A stretch of DNA of 64,000 nucleotides from assembly GCF_003696305.1 (NCBI RefSeq), contig NZ_RFFK01000001.1:806001-870000 (forward strand), written 5' to 3'. Of the stretch, positions 1 through 8,760 are shown piece after piece. Position numbers and translations under genes: made by a program. Position 1 is the stretch's first letter; each line of letters starts with the position of its first letter. The notes below the pieces were generated by a model. The model had not been told where the DNA came from. It ran no database searches and saw only the letters and a list, made by a program, of their open reading frames with translations. This DNA comes from Pseudomonas sp. AOB-7. GTDB taxonomy: Bacteria > Pseudomonadota > Gammaproteobacteria > Pseudomonadales > Pseudomonadaceae.

Positions 1-824
1 ACGCCGTCCTGGTGGTCCAGCGTGGCGATCTCGCCGAGCCGCGCGTAGGCCAGCACCAGGGCCAGGTGCTTGTTCGGAAAGTAGCCGACGAACAGATCGG
101 CCCAGTCGCTCTCGCCGGCGAAACTCAGGTTGTCGGGCTTTTCCCGGTACTCGATGCCCACCGCCCAGTGCCGATCCAGCAGCACCGCCACCGAGCCCTC
201 CTTGAGCCAGGAATGGCGGTCGCGGCGGTCGCCGCCGAAGCCCAGCAGGCCCAGTTCGTTGGCCCGGCTGTAGCGCAGGTTGGCGTTGAGCAGCAGGTTG
301 TAGCCGAAGGCGCCGCCGAGAATCAGCCGGCTGGCCGCCAGGTAGCCTTCGCTGTCCTCGCGACGCTGCGCGCCGACCAGGCTGGGCACCCGGAAGTCGC
401 GCTGGCGCTTGTGCTGCAGGCCGAGGGCAATCTGCGGCAGGCGGTCGTAGATCAGGTCGCCGGCCAGGCGCAGCTTGAGGCCGAGCACGTCCTGGCTGAG
501 GCTGTTGTCCGGCAAGTGCAGGTCGCGCGCCAGGGTGCCGAGGTCGAAGCGCTGGCGCGCGTAGGACAGCTCGATGCGGTTGCCGTAGGCCGCCGCCACA
601 CCGGCCACGTCGAGGCGGTAGTCGCCGGTCTCGACGCGGGTGGCGAACACGTCCGCGCCCCATTCGCCGCGCTCGCCGTAACCGGCCAGCACCGCCCAGG
701 GCATGATCCCGCCGCCGGCGGTTCCCTCCAGGCTGGTGGCGCCGCCGGTGGCCAGCAGGCGACCTTCGCCGGCGGCGGCCAGCTCGGCGCACAGGCACAG
801 ACCCGACAGACAGGCGAGTCGCAT
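1..824 (-). CDS. DUF3034 family outer-membrane-like protein (C-terminus cut by window edge)
   Basis: The reverse strand reads from an ATG at 824 to the left edge without a stop, about 274 codons. A short hydrophobic leader (MRLACLSGLCLCAELAAAGE) is followed by GGATSLEGTAGGG and alternating polar/hydrophobic strands, which resembles the DUF3034 family of small beta-barrel-like proteins. The molecular role of that family is not known. The start lies 3 nt beyond the stop of the upstream GGDEF/EAL gene, so the two are almost certainly cotranscribed and perhaps translationally coupled. The family assignment is by recognition of the N-terminal motif; export is inferred from the leader. Confidence 0.7.
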   Translation of the reverse strand, partial: MRLACLSGLCLCAELAAAGEGRLLATGGATSLEGTAGGGIMPWAVLAGYGERGEWGADVFATRVETGDYRLDVAGVAAAYGNRIELSYARQRFDLGTLARDLHLPDNSLSQDVLGLKLRLAGDLIYDRLPQIALGLQHKRQRDFRVPSLVGAQRREDSEGYLAASRLILGGAFGYNLLLNANLRYSRANELGLLGFGGDRRDRHSWLKEGSVAVLLDRHWAVGIEYREKPDNLSFAGESDWADLFVGYFPNKHLALVLAYARLGEIATLDHQDG

Positions 825-827
825 GTT

Positions 828-3167
828 TCAGTGCACCTTGGCCAGGGGGGAACGGTAGGGTTGCGCCAGCCAGGCCTCGAAGGCCGCGGCGGCCAGCGGC
901 CGGCTGATCAGGTAGCCCTGCGCGGTGTCGCAGTGCCAGCGCTGCAACAGGCTCAGACTGGGCGCCAGTTCGACACCCTCGGCCACCACCTTGAGGCCCA
1001 GGCTGTGGCTCATTTCGATGGTGGAGCGGACGATCACCGAGTCCTCGCTGTGGTCGTCCAGCTCGCGCACGAAACTCTGGTCGATCTTCAGCTCCTGCAC
1101 CGGCATGCGCTTGAGCTGCGCCAGCGAGGAGTAGCCGGTGCCGAAATCGTCCACCGACAGGCCGATGCCACAGCCGCGCAGGCCGTGCAGCACCTGCAGC
1201 GCGCGCTCGGGGTCGAGCATCACGCCGCTCTCGGTGATCTCGAAGATCAGCTGCTCCGGCGCCACCCGGTAGTGCGCCAGCAGCGCGCCGACCCGCGCCG
1301 GCAGGTCGGCGTCGAGCAGGTCCTCGGTGGAGATGTTCAGCGACAGCTGCACCCAGACGCCGCGCCCGTCCCATTCCTGCAGCTGGCGCATGACCTCCTC
1401 GATGACCCAGGCGGTGAGCAGCTGGATGCTGCCGGTGCGCTCGGCCAGCGGGATGAATTCGCCGGGCGAGACCATGCCCAGCTGCGGGTGCTGCCAGCGC
1501 AGCAGCGCCTCGGCCTGGCGCACGAGGCCCTCGCGGATGTCCAGCTTGGGCTGGTAGTGCAGCAGCAGCTGGCCCTGCGCGGCGGCGTGGCGCAGGTCGC
1601 GGATCAGGCGGATCTGCCGCTGCTGGGCGGCGTCGCGGCCCTGCTGGTAGAGCTGCAGGCGACCGGGGTGCTGGGCGGCGTCCTGCATGGCGATGCGCGC
1701 ACGGCGCAGCAGATCGTCCGGCGTGTCACCGTCGGCCGGGTAGGCGGCGATGCCGATACGGCAGTCCAGGGCGACGTCCAGGGTGCCGATGCGCAGCGGC
1801 TTGAGCAGCAGCTGGTGCAGGCGGTCGGCGCTGGCCACCGCGCTGTCGCCATCGCACTGCTCCAGCAGCAGGAGGAACTCGTCGCCCAACAGGCGCGCCA
1901 GGCTGTCGCCGGGGCGCAGGGTCGCTTGCAGGCGCCGGGCCAGCTGCTGCAGGGCCAGGTCGCCGCCGCCCTGGCCGCAGCTCTCGTTGATCGCGGCGAA
2001 GTTGCCCACGCCCAGGTACAGCAACGCGGTGGGTCGCCCGGCGGTGATCGCGCTGCCCAGCCGCTCCAGCGCCAGGGTGCGGTTGGGCAGGCCGGTCAGC
2101 GCGTCGTGCAGGGCGTTGTGCGCCAACTGCCGCTCGCGTTCGGCGATGCCGCGCTGCATGTCGTTGACCGCCAGCGCCAGCAGGCCCAGCTCGTCGCTGC
2201 GGGCCAGGGCCACCGGCTGCTGGTAGTCGCCGCGGCCGATGCGCTGGGCGGCAGCGGCCAGTTCGCGCACCGGCCGCGACACGCTGCGCGCCAGCAACAG
2301 CGCGCCGACCAGCGAGGCGAGCATGGCCCCCAGGCTGATCAGCAGGATGCGTCGATCCAGCGGCGCGAACGCCGCCTCGGCCTCGCCGAGGGATTTGTGC
2401 AGCAGCGCCTCGACCCGGTAGCCGGAGCCGCTGGCCAGTTGCAGGTGCTGGCCGAAGTAGTGCTCGCTGCCGTCGTCGAGGCGCTGCGGCATCGCGCCGG
2501 CCGCCTCCATCTGCGCCTCCAGCAGGGCCTGGGCGCTGCCCGGCAGGGTGCTGATCCAGGTCGGCGCAGCGCCGTCGCGACTGGCCACCAGGCTCAGTTC
2601 CAGGTGGGTCAGCTCACGCAGTTGCAGGGCGAATTCGCGATCCACGGCAAAGCCCATCAGCACCCGGGCGATCGGCAGCGGCGCGCTCACCGTGGCATCC
2701 ACCAGCAGGTAGATCTGCCTGCCGATGGGCAGCAGGAACAGCCGCGGGCCGTCGCGCCGCGGCAACTGCAACTGGCCGTCGAGACGGGCCAGCGCCTCGG
2801 CATCGATGCCCGGGTCGGTGCTCACCTGCAGGCTGCCATCCAGGCCCAGGAGGAACACGGCGCCGGCGTTGATGCGCGCGCCCTGGTTGGCCAGCGCCGA
2901 ACGGATGGTCGGCGCATCGCCGCTGGCCACCGCGTCCTTGAAGCCGAAATCGGCCGCCAGCACCTGGGCGGCCTGCTGCAGCTGGTCGCTGCGCAGCGCC
3001 AGCAGTTGCTCGAAGACCCGGCTGCCGACGTTCAGCTGCTCCTGCGCCTGGGCGCGCACTGCGGCATCGGTGGCGGCCTTCACCGCGACATAGAGGGCGC
3101 CGATCACCACCAGCAACAGCAGGACGAGGACGCCGGCGATACGCGCCTGGAAGCTACTGCGCAGCAT
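828..3167 (-). CDS. Membrane GGDEF/EAL c-di-GMP signalling protein with Cache-like sensor
   Basis: A 779-residue protein, probably a cyclic-di-GMP phosphodiesterase. Order: N-terminal membrane helix (about 8-30), a periplasmic Cache-like sensor (about 35-270), a second helix, a HAMP segment (VSRPVRELAAAAQRIGRGDY), a GGDEF domain and a C-terminal EAL domain. The EAL domain keeps EALLRW, the DDFGTGYSS loop and KIDQSFV, so it is expected to hydrolyse c-di-GMP. The cyclase motif reads LGDEF instead of GGDEF and may be weak, inactive or regulatory. The start overlaps the upstream cupredoxin-like gene by 14 nt, and the stop lies 3 nt before the DUF3034 start, so the three form one operon. A plausible reading, not shown, is that the periplasmic or outer-membrane partners affect the signal it senses. 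Confidence 0.9.
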   Translation of the reverse strand: MLRSSFQARIAGVLVLLLLVVIGALYVAVKAATDAAVRAQAQEQLNVGSRVFEQLLALRSDQLQQAAQVLAADFGFKDAVASGDAPTIRSALANQGARINAGAVFLLGLDGSLQVSTDPGIDAEALARLDGQLQLPRRDGPRLFLLPIGRQIYLLVDATVSAPLPIARVLMGFAVDREFALQLRELTHLELSLVASRDGAAPTWISTLPGSAQALLEAQMEAAGAMPQRLDDGSEHYFGQHLQLASGSGYRVEALLHKSLGEAEAAFAPLDRRILLISLGAMLASLVGALLLARSVSRPVRELAAAAQRIGRGDYQQPVALARSDELGLLALAVNDMQRGIAERERQLAHNALHDALTGLPNRTLALERLGSAITAGRPTALLYLGVGNFAAINESCGQGGGDLALQQLARRLQATLRPGDSLARLLGDEFLLLLEQCDGDSAVASADRLHQLLLKPLRIGTLDVALDCRIGIAAYPADGDTPDDLLRRARIAMQDAAQHPGRLQLYQQGRDAAQQRQIRLIRDLRHAAAQGQLLLHYQPKLDIREGLVRQAEALLRWQHPQLGMVSPGEFIPLAERTGSIQLLTAWVIEEVMRQLQEWDGRGVWVQLSLNISTEDLLDADLPARVGALLAHYRVAPEQLIFEITESGVMLDPERALQVLHGLRGCGIGLSVDDFGTGYSSLAQLKRMPVQELKIDQSFVRELDDHSEDSVIVRSTIEMSHSLGLKVVAEGVELAPSLSLLQRWHCDTAQGYLISRPLAAAAFEAWLAQPYRSPLAKVH

Positions 3168-3840
3168 CTTCGGCGGCTTTCCTGAAGGCCTCGCCGAACG
3201 CGCTCGGCGCCGGCGGCGCGGGTGGCTCGGCGGGGCCGCTGCTGGCCAGGACGAAACGCTGGCTCGGCGCCTGGGCGTCGAACTGCAGCTCTCCGGTGGC
3301 CTGCGGCAGCAGCTGCGGGTTGCCCGGGTGCCACAGGGTCACGGCGTAGCGCCCGGCCGGCAGCTCGGCGATGGCGGCGCGGCCGTGCTCGTCGCTGACG
3401 GCGAACCAGGGGTCGTCGGTGACGTAGATATAGCCGAGCATCCAGTCGTGGATATTGCAGCCGAGCACCACCAGCCCGGGCTTGTCGAACAGCACCGGCT
3501 CGCTCGGCGTGCCCTGGTACAGGCGCAGCTCGAAACGCTTGGCCGGCGAGAAGGAATAGACCTGGTGGCGGATGTCGTCGCTGTTGGGGAAGGACACCGA
3601 GGTACCGGTGCGCACCGCCAGCACATGGGGCAGGAACTGCTTGTTGCGCTGATCCATGCGCGCCGGCGACGGCAGCTGGGGCGCGTCCAGCGGGCCGCGC
3701 AGGCTGATCACCGCATCGGCCAGGGGCTGGCCGGCGGCGTCCACCAGCTCGGCCTGCAGCGCCGCGGCATGCGCCGAGCCGTGCAGGACCAGAACGGCGA
3801 ACAGAACGAGGGGGAGCAGGCGGGAATTGCAACCAGTCAT
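3154..3840 (-). CDS. Periplasmic cupredoxin-like protein ('methylamine utilization protein' family)
   Basis: A 228-residue protein with a signal peptide (MTGCNSRLLPLVLFAVLVLHG, cleavage near SAHA-A). The mature part carries FPNSDDIRHQVYSFS and later GLVVLGCNIHDWMLGYI. The His, Cys, His and Met spacing is that of a type-1 copper site. A Greek-key extension (DEHGRAAIAELPAGRYAVTLWHPG) follows, as in carboxypeptidase-regulatory-like folds. Such genes are often annotated as methylamine utilization proteins, but no methylamine genes are near. It is the first gene of the operon with the GGDEF/EAL and DUF3034 genes, overlapping the former by 14 nt. The copper site is inferred from residues only. Confidence 0.8.
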   Translation of the reverse strand: MTGCNSRLLPLVLFAVLVLHGSAHAAALQAELVDAAGQPLADAVISLRGPLDAPQLPSPARMDQRNKQFLPHVLAVRTGTSVSFPNSDDIRHQVYSFSPAKRFELRLYQGTPSEPVLFDKPGLVVLGCNIHDWMLGYIYVTDDPWFAVSDEHGRAAIAELPAGRYAVTLWHPGNPQLLPQATGELQFDAQAPSQRFVLASSGPAEPPAPPAPSAFGEAFRKAAEDAAQ

Positions 3841-3977
3841 GCGCGTACCTTGGCCCGAGCCGAAGGCCGGACGTTCACAGGATTACATGCCGTCCTGGCA
3901 ACCGAGTTTGGCGTACTGAGATGACAGCCTAGCTGGCCGGCGGCGAACCGGCCAGCGGCAATTGGCCAGCAGCGGCG

Positions 3978-4727
3978 CTATTCGCTGCGCAGGCGCTTGG
4001 GCGTGAGGCCGAGGTAGCGGCGCATCGCCGTGGTCAGCGCGCTCTGGCTCGAGAAGCCGCATTCCTCGGCGATCCGCACCAGCGGCAGCTTGCTCTCGCG
4101 CAGCAGCCGCGCGGCACGGTCGAGGCGGGTCTTGAGCAGGTACTGGTGCGGGGTGAGGCCGACGCTGTCCTTGAACTGGGCGTGGAAATGGCTGGGGCTC
4201 AGGCACATCACCTGGGCCAGTTCGGCGACGCTGATGCGCCGCGCCAGGTGCTCGCCGATATAGCTGTCCAGGCGCTGCAGATCCAGGCTGCCCTGCGGCC
4301 GCCAGCGCTGCTCGCCGAACAGGCGCAGGTGCAGCGCGCGCAGCAGCACGCCGCCGAGGGAACGGGCCAGGATCGAGTCGCTGCCGTAGCGTTCCAGCTC
4401 GGCGCCGGCATAACTCAGCAGGTGCTGGAAATCGACGTCCAGCGCCGGATAGCGCGGGGTCTCGAACAGGCGGTGGAGCAACTCCAGGTCTTCGCTGGGG
4501 GTGTCCTGCTCGTCGAGGTCGAGGATCAGCATGCGGTTGTCGCCCATGCCGGCGAACTGGTGGGCGGCGTCGCCCGGCACCAGGCAGGCGCGCATGCGGC
4601 ACACCTCGCCGCCGCGGCCGCCGACCTCGAATTCGGCGCGGCCGACCAGGGACATCACCAGCTGGTGATGGTCGTGGGCATGGACATGGGCCTGTTCATC
4701 CAGGCGGATCACTCGGGCTTGCAGCAT
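3978..4727 (-). CDS. AraC-family regulator, PruR-like
   Basis: A 249-residue regulator. The N-terminal half is cupin-like (HVHAHDHHQLVMSLVGRAEFE) and the C-terminal half has two helix-turn-helix motifs, the first around ISVAELAQVMCLSPSHFHAQF and the second around VRIAEECGFSSQSALTTAMRR. The family activates transcription after binding a small molecule. Its position beside an AsrA-like protease and Icp matches the remembered PA0780 (pruR), a proline-utilisation regulator; no proline genes lie in this window. I start at the ATG at 4727 (MLQARVIRLDEQ); a GTG at 4748 in frame would add seven residues and neither has a strong ribosome-binding site. It lies 137 nt upstream of the cupredoxin-GGDEF/EAL operon on the same strand and could regulate it. 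Confidence 0.8.
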   Translation of the reverse strand: MLQARVIRLDEQAHVHAHDHHQLVMSLVGRAEFEVGGRGGEVCRMRACLVPGDAAHQFAGMGDNRMLILDLDEQDTPSEDLELLHRLFETPRYPALDVDFQHLLSYAGAELERYGSDSILARSLGGVLLRALHLRLFGEQRWRPQGSLDLQRLDSYIGEHLARRISVAELAQVMCLSPSHFHAQFKDSVGLTPHQYLLKTRLDRAARLLRESKLPLVRIAEECGFSSQSALTTAMRRYLGLTPKRLRSE

Positions 4728-5004
4728 CGCGAAAGACTGGCGGCACAAAACAAGGGTTGCACTTTACTCCTTAATCGCAAAAAACGCCGCAACCCACGAC
4801 CAGCGGACGGGTTGCACCTTTTCCAACGCACGCACCAGATTGGGCAGCGAAATCCGCCCAGGCGCCATTAATGGGCACAGCCGGCGCCGCGGCGCAGCCG
4901 CCGTGCCCAGGCAATCCGGGCATTGCCGGCGGCTGGCAGGAGAGTTGCTTGAGCGAGATCCAATCGACATGGCTCAGCCAGCGGATTCAACCAAGCGAGG
5001 CCCC

Positions 5005-5709
5005 ATGAATCTGGAACTCTCTATCGCCCTGGCCCTGGGCGCCGTGCTGCTGACCCTCGGCCACTGGCTCAGCCAGCGCGCCGAACGCCGCCATCACCTG
5101 GCCCTGGGCCAACTGGAAAGCCAGACCCTGCAACGCTGCCTGGAACTGCTGCAGGCGCTGCAGAAGCATCGCGGCCTCGGCGCGCAGCAAGACATCGCCA
5201 GCGTCAGTCAGCGCAACGCCCTGGCCCGCCAGCTCGATGCGCTGTGGCTGAACTGGCCCGGCGCCAGCCTGCAGCTGCCGGCGCTGCAGCAGCACTGGCC
5301 GCAGCTGCGGCGCAAGCCCGCCGACTTCGAGGCGCACAGCAAGCTGATCGAGGCCCTGCTGGAAGCCATCGAGCAGCTGGAAGACCGCCTCTACCAGCAC
5401 GAACACCCGGCCATCCGCGGTCTCGGCGAGGCCTGCCGCGCCCTGGAAGACCTCGCCCGCCTGCGCGGCCTGGCGGTGCGCGCGGCCAACTACTCGCGCT
5501 GCCCGCCCGGCCTGCAGATGCAGATGCGCTTTCTCTGCGAGCGCCTCGACGAACAGGGCCAGGACCAGCCGCTGCACGCCCTGCTCGAGCGCCTGCGCCA
5601 TGAGCTGATCGACGCGCCGCAGGTGCGCCTGGCCCCCGCCGACTGCTTCGCCCTGCTCACGCCGCTGATCGAGCAACGCCTGCAGGGGATTCGCCTGAAT
5701 CTCGCTTGA
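5005..5709 (+). CDS. Membrane-anchored hypothetical protein, weakly like nitrate/nitrite-sensing domains
   Basis: A 234-residue protein starting MNLELSIALALGAVLLTLG, a single N-terminal membrane helix. The rest is helical and rich in Leu, Gln and Arg. The stretch LELLQALQKHRGLGAQ resembles the signature helix of nitrate/nitrite-sensing (NIT) domains, but no kinase, HAMP or signalling output domain follows, so the assignment is weak. I chose the ATG at 5005 because GCGAGG lies just before it and the membrane helix begins there; the open frame extends upstream to 4840 and another ATG lies at 4970. The gene ends 66 nt before the Lon-family protease, and the RpoH-like promoter lies in that gap. 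Confidence 0.6.
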   Translation: MNLELSIALALGAVLLTLGHWLSQRAERRHHLALGQLESQTLQRCLELLQALQKHRGLGAQQDIASVSQRNALARQLDALWLNWPGASLQLPALQQHWPQLRRKPADFEAHSKLIEALLEAIEQLEDRLYQHEHPAIRGLGEACRALEDLARLRGLAVRAANYSRCPPGLQMQMRFLCERLDEQGQDQPLHALLERLRHELIDAPQVRLAPADCFALLTPLIEQRLQGIRLNLA

Positions 5710-5718
5710 ACAGAGCCG

Positions 5719-5746
5719 TTGAAAAACCCCGAGCACCGCCCCATCT
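5719..5746 (+). promoter_or_regulatory. Predicted RpoH (sigma-32) heat-shock promoter for the Lon-family protease
   Basis: TTGAAA at 5719-5724 and CCCCATCT at 5739-5746 are separated by 14 bp. This agrees very well with the heat-shock consensus (CTTGAAA, 11-16 bp, CCCCATnT). The protease ATG follows 29 nt later at 5776. Regulation is inferred from the match; it fits the reported heat-shock role of P. aeruginosa AsrA. Confidence 0.75.
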
Positions 5747-5775
5747 AGCACTTAACGTGCAAGCAAAGGTGCTCC

Positions 5776-8172
5776 ATGAACGATCAGGACATCACCCCCG
5801 ACGCCGCCGCAGAAGGCGCCCAGACGCACGGCACCAGCCTGGTGCTGCCCGCCCAGCGCCTGCCGGACAAGCTCTACGTCATCCCCATCCACAACCGCCC
5901 GTTCTTCCCCGCTCAGGTGCTGCCGGTGATCGTCAACCAGCAGCCCTGGGGCAAGACCCTGGAGCGCGTCGGCAACACCGACCACCGCTGCCTGGCGGTG
6001 TTCTACGTCGACACCCCGCCCGGCGACAGCGGCGAATTCGACCTCGACAAGCTGCCCGAGCACGGCACCCTGGTGCGCGTGCACCATGCCAGCGAGGACG
6101 GCGGCAAGCTGCAGTTCGTCGCCCAGGGCCTGGCGCGGGTGCGCATCCGCGGCTGGCTCAGTCGCAAGCCGCCGTACCTGGCCGAGGTGGAGTACCCGCA
6201 GGCGCCGGCCGACCCGCGCGACGAGGTCAAGGCCTACGGCATGGCGCTGATCAACGCGATCAAGGAGCTGCTGCCGCTCAACCCGCTGTACAGCGAGGAG
6301 CTGAAGAACTACCTCAACCGCTTCAGCCCCAACGACCCCTCGCCGCTCACCGACTTCGCCGCCGCCCTCACCACCGCGCCGGGCGCCGAGCTGCAGGAGG
6401 TGCTGGATACCGTGCCGATGCTCAGGCGCATGGAGAAGGTGCTGCCGCTGCTGCGCAAGGAGGTCGAGGTGGCGCGCCTGCAGAACGAGCTGTCGGCCGA
6501 GGTCAACCGCAAGATCGGCGAGCGTCAGCGCGAATTCTTCCTGCAGGAACAGCTCAAGCTGATCCAGCAGGAACTGGGCATCGTCAAGGACGACCGCAGT
6601 GCCGACGCCGACGAGTTCCGCGCCCGCCTGGAGGGCAAGACCCTGCCCGAGCAGGCGCGCAAGCGCATCGACGAGGAACTGAACAAGCTGGCCATCCTCG
6701 AGACCGGCTCGCCGGAATACGCCGTCACCCGCAACTACCTGGACTGGGCCACGAACCTGCCCTGGGGCGTCTACGGCCAGGACAAGCTCGACCTGGCCCA
6801 TGCGCGCAAGGTGCTGGATGCGCACCACGCCGGCATGGATGACATCAAGCAACGCATAGTCGAGTTCCTCGCCGTCGGCGCCTTCAAGGGCGAGATCGCC
6901 GGCAGCATCGTGCTGCTGGTCGGCCCGCCCGGGGTGGGCAAGACCAGCATCGGCAAGTCCATCGCGGAAAGCCTGGGCCGGCCCTTCTATCGTTTCTCGG
7001 TCGGCGGCATGCGCGACGAGGCGGAGATCAAGGGCCACCGCCGCACCTATATCGGCGCCATGCCCGGCAAGCTGGTGCAGGCGCTCAAGGAAGCCGAGGT
7101 GATGAACCCGGTGATCATGCTCGACGAGATCGACAAGATGGGCGCCAGCTACCAGGGCGACCCGGCCTCGGCGCTGCTGGAGACCCTCGACCCGGAGCAG
7201 AACGTCGAATTCCTCGACCACTACCTGGACCTGCGCCTGGACCTGTCCAAGGTGCTGTTCGTCTGCACCGCCAACACCCTCGACTCGATTCCCGGGCCGC
7301 TGCTCGACCGCATGGAGGTGATCCGCCTGTCCGGCTATATCACCGAGGAGAAGCTGGCCATCGCCAAGCGCCACCTGTGGCCCAAGCAGTTGGCCAAGGC
7401 CGGCGTGCCCAAGGCGCGCCTGTCCATCAGCGACGCGGCGCTGCGTGCGGTGATCGAGGGGTATGCCCGCGAGGCCGGCGTGCGCCAGCTGGAGAAGCAG
7501 CTGGGCAAGCTGGTGCGCAAGGCGGTGGTGAAACTGCTGGACGATCCCGAAGCGAAGATCCGCATCGGTGCCAAGGACCTGGAGGAAGCCCTGGGCATGC
7601 CGGTGTTTCGCAACGAGCAACTGCTGGCCGGCACCGGCGTCATCACCGGGCTGGCCTGGACCAGCATGGGCGGCGCCACCCTGCCGATCGAGGCGACGCG
7701 CATCCACACCCTCAACCGCGGCTTCAAGCTCACCGGCCAGCTCGGCGAGGTGATGAAGGAGTCGGCGGAGATCGCCTACAGCTACGTCAGCTCGCACCTG
7801 AAGCAGTACGGCGGCGACCCGGCTTTCTTCGACCAGGCCTTCGTCCACCTGCACGTGCCGGAAGGCGCCACGCCCAAGGACGGCCCCAGCGCCGGCATCA
7901 CCATGGCCAGCGCGCTGCTGTCGCTGGCACGCAACCAACCGGCGAAAAAGGGCGTGGCGATGACCGGCGAGCTGACCCTGACCGGCCAGGTGCTGGCCAT
8001 CGGCGGGGTGCGCGAGAAGGTGATCGCCGCGCGGCGACAGAAGATCTTCGAACTGATCCTGCCGGAGGCCAACCGCGGCAGCTACGAGGAGCTGCCGGAC
8101 TACCTCAAGGAAGGCCTGACCGTGCATTTCGCCAGGCGCTACAGCGATGTGGCCAGGGTGTTGTTCGAGTAG
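5776..8172 (+). CDS. asrA: Lon-family ATP-dependent protease, AsrA-like
   Basis: A 798-residue Lon-type (LonA) protease: N-terminal substrate-binding domain (about 30-230), coiled linker, AAA+ module and C-terminal Ser-Lys protease. The P-loop GPPGVGKT is at 383-390 and Walker B is VIMLDEIDK. Catalytic Ser705 lies in KDGPSAG and Lys748 in GGVREKV, so both activities look intact. It would degrade damaged or regulatory proteins in the cytoplasm. The neighbourhood (PruR-like regulator, Icp downstream) matches PA0779 AsrA, a protease linked to the heat-shock response to tobramycin, rather than the housekeeping lon gene that sits with clpX and hupB. An RpoH-type promoter precedes it. Confidence 0.92.
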   Translation: MNDQDITPDAAAEGAQTHGTSLVLPAQRLPDKLYVIPIHNRPFFPAQVLPVIVNQQPWGKTLERVGNTDHRCLAVFYVDTPPGDSGEFDLDKLPEHGTLVRVHHASEDGGKLQFVAQGLARVRIRGWLSRKPPYLAEVEYPQAPADPRDEVKAYGMALINAIKELLPLNPLYSEELKNYLNRFSPNDPSPLTDFAAALTTAPGAELQEVLDTVPMLRRMEKVLPLLRKEVEVARLQNELSAEVNRKIGERQREFFLQEQLKLIQQELGIVKDDRSADADEFRARLEGKTLPEQARKRIDEELNKLAILETGSPEYAVTRNYLDWATNLPWGVYGQDKLDLAHARKVLDAHHAGMDDIKQRIVEFLAVGAFKGEIAGSIVLLVGPPGVGKTSIGKSIAESLGRPFYRFSVGGMRDEAEIKGHRRTYIGAMPGKLVQALKEAEVMNPVIMLDEIDKMGASYQGDPASALLETLDPEQNVEFLDHYLDLRLDLSKVLFVCTANTLDSIPGPLLDRMEVIRLSGYITEEKLAIAKRHLWPKQLAKAGVPKARLSISDAALRAVIEGYAREAGVRQLEKQLGKLVRKAVVKLLDDPEAKIRIGAKDLEEALGMPVFRNEQLLAGTGVITGLAWTSMGGATLPIEATRIHTLNRGFKLTGQLGEVMKESAEIAYSYVSSHLKQYGGDPAFFDQAFVHLHVPEGATPKDGPSAGITMASALLSLARNQPAKKGVAMTGELTLTGQVLAIGGVREKVIAARRQKIFELILPEANRGSYEELPDYLKEGLTVHFARRYSDVARVLFE

Positions 8173-8178
8173 AAGCAG

Positions 8179-8225
8179 CGGCAAGCGGCAAGCTTCAAGC
8201 AAAAGCGGCGGCAGGAATCGTCGGG
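8179..8225. repeat. Short intergenic repeat-like sequence
   Basis: Just after the protease stop the sequence repeats GGCAAGC and TTCAAGC units (GCGGCAAGCGGCAAGC followed by TTCAAGC), a low-complexity pattern common between Pseudomonas genes. It is followed by GGGCTTCGCTGCGCTCAGC, another common intergenic motif. No coding potential or function is apparent. Confidence 0.35.
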
Positions 8226-8339
8226 CGGAGCGCTGCGCGCTCCCTGTTGGGCTTCGCTGCGCTCAGCGCCAACCTACCCGGTGGCCTGCTCCTGGCCAAT
8301 GCGGCTATGCTGGGGGCGTTTCGCCGACAGGAATCCGTC

Positions 8340-8738
8340 ATGACCGCCGCCTTCCGCCTGCTGCCCCTCGCCAGCCTGGCCCTGCTCGCCGCCTGCGCGC
8401 AGAAGCCCAGCACCCAGACCCTGACCCAGGAGCAGGGCAACAAATGCCCGCTGAGCCTGGACCTGGGCCAGCAACTGATCCTCAGCCTGCCCAGCAATCC
8501 CACCACCGGCTTTCGCTGGGTGCTGCGCGACGGCGCCGAGAGCGTGTTGCAGAGCCTCGGCCCGGAGGTCTACAGCAACCCGGAGGACGCCGGTCTGGTC
8601 GGCGCCGCCGGTAAATCCACCTGGCGCTTCCAGACCCGCGAGCGCGGCGAGGGTCGCCTGCTGCTGACCTACCAGCGCCCCTGGGAAACCGACGTGGCGC
8701 CGGCCAAGACCTTCGATTGCGAGTTGCGGGTGAAATAA
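8340..8738 (+). CDS. icp: Chagasin-family peptidase inhibitor lipoprotein (Icp)
   Basis: A 132-residue inhibitor of the I42 (chagasin/ICP) family. A lipoprotein signal ends in LLAAC with Cys19 as the predicted lipidation site. The three inhibitor loops are recognisable: NPTTGF at about 53-58, the Gly-rich LVGAAGK loop near 87, and YQRPWE near 111. Such proteins block cysteine peptidases by inserting these loops in the active-site cleft; the Pseudomonas member has also been connected with control of the metalloprotease LasB. The ATG at 8340 follows a weak AGGAAT. It lies downstream of the AsrA-like protease in the same orientation, as in PAO1 (PA0778), but 167 nt separate them. Confidence 0.85.
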   Translation: MTAAFRLLPLASLALLAACAQKPSTQTLTQEQGNKCPLSLDLGQQLILSLPSNPTTGFRWVLRDGAESVLQSLGPEVYSNPEDAGLVGAAGKSTWRFQTRERGEGRLLLTYQRPWETDVAPAKTFDCELRVK

Positions 8739-8760
8739 GGGGCCACCCCGATTCGCCCGG

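Noticed and set aside
12..3185. A 1057-codon open frame on the plus strand
   Set aside because: It is Gln/His/Ala-rich and is the antisense of the DUF3034, GGDEF/EAL and cupredoxin-like genes, which carry clear domains.
5752..8202. An 816-codon open frame opposite the Lon-family protease
   Set aside because: No domain can be read in it; the plus-strand protease has intact catalytic motifs. It is a GC-rich shadow.
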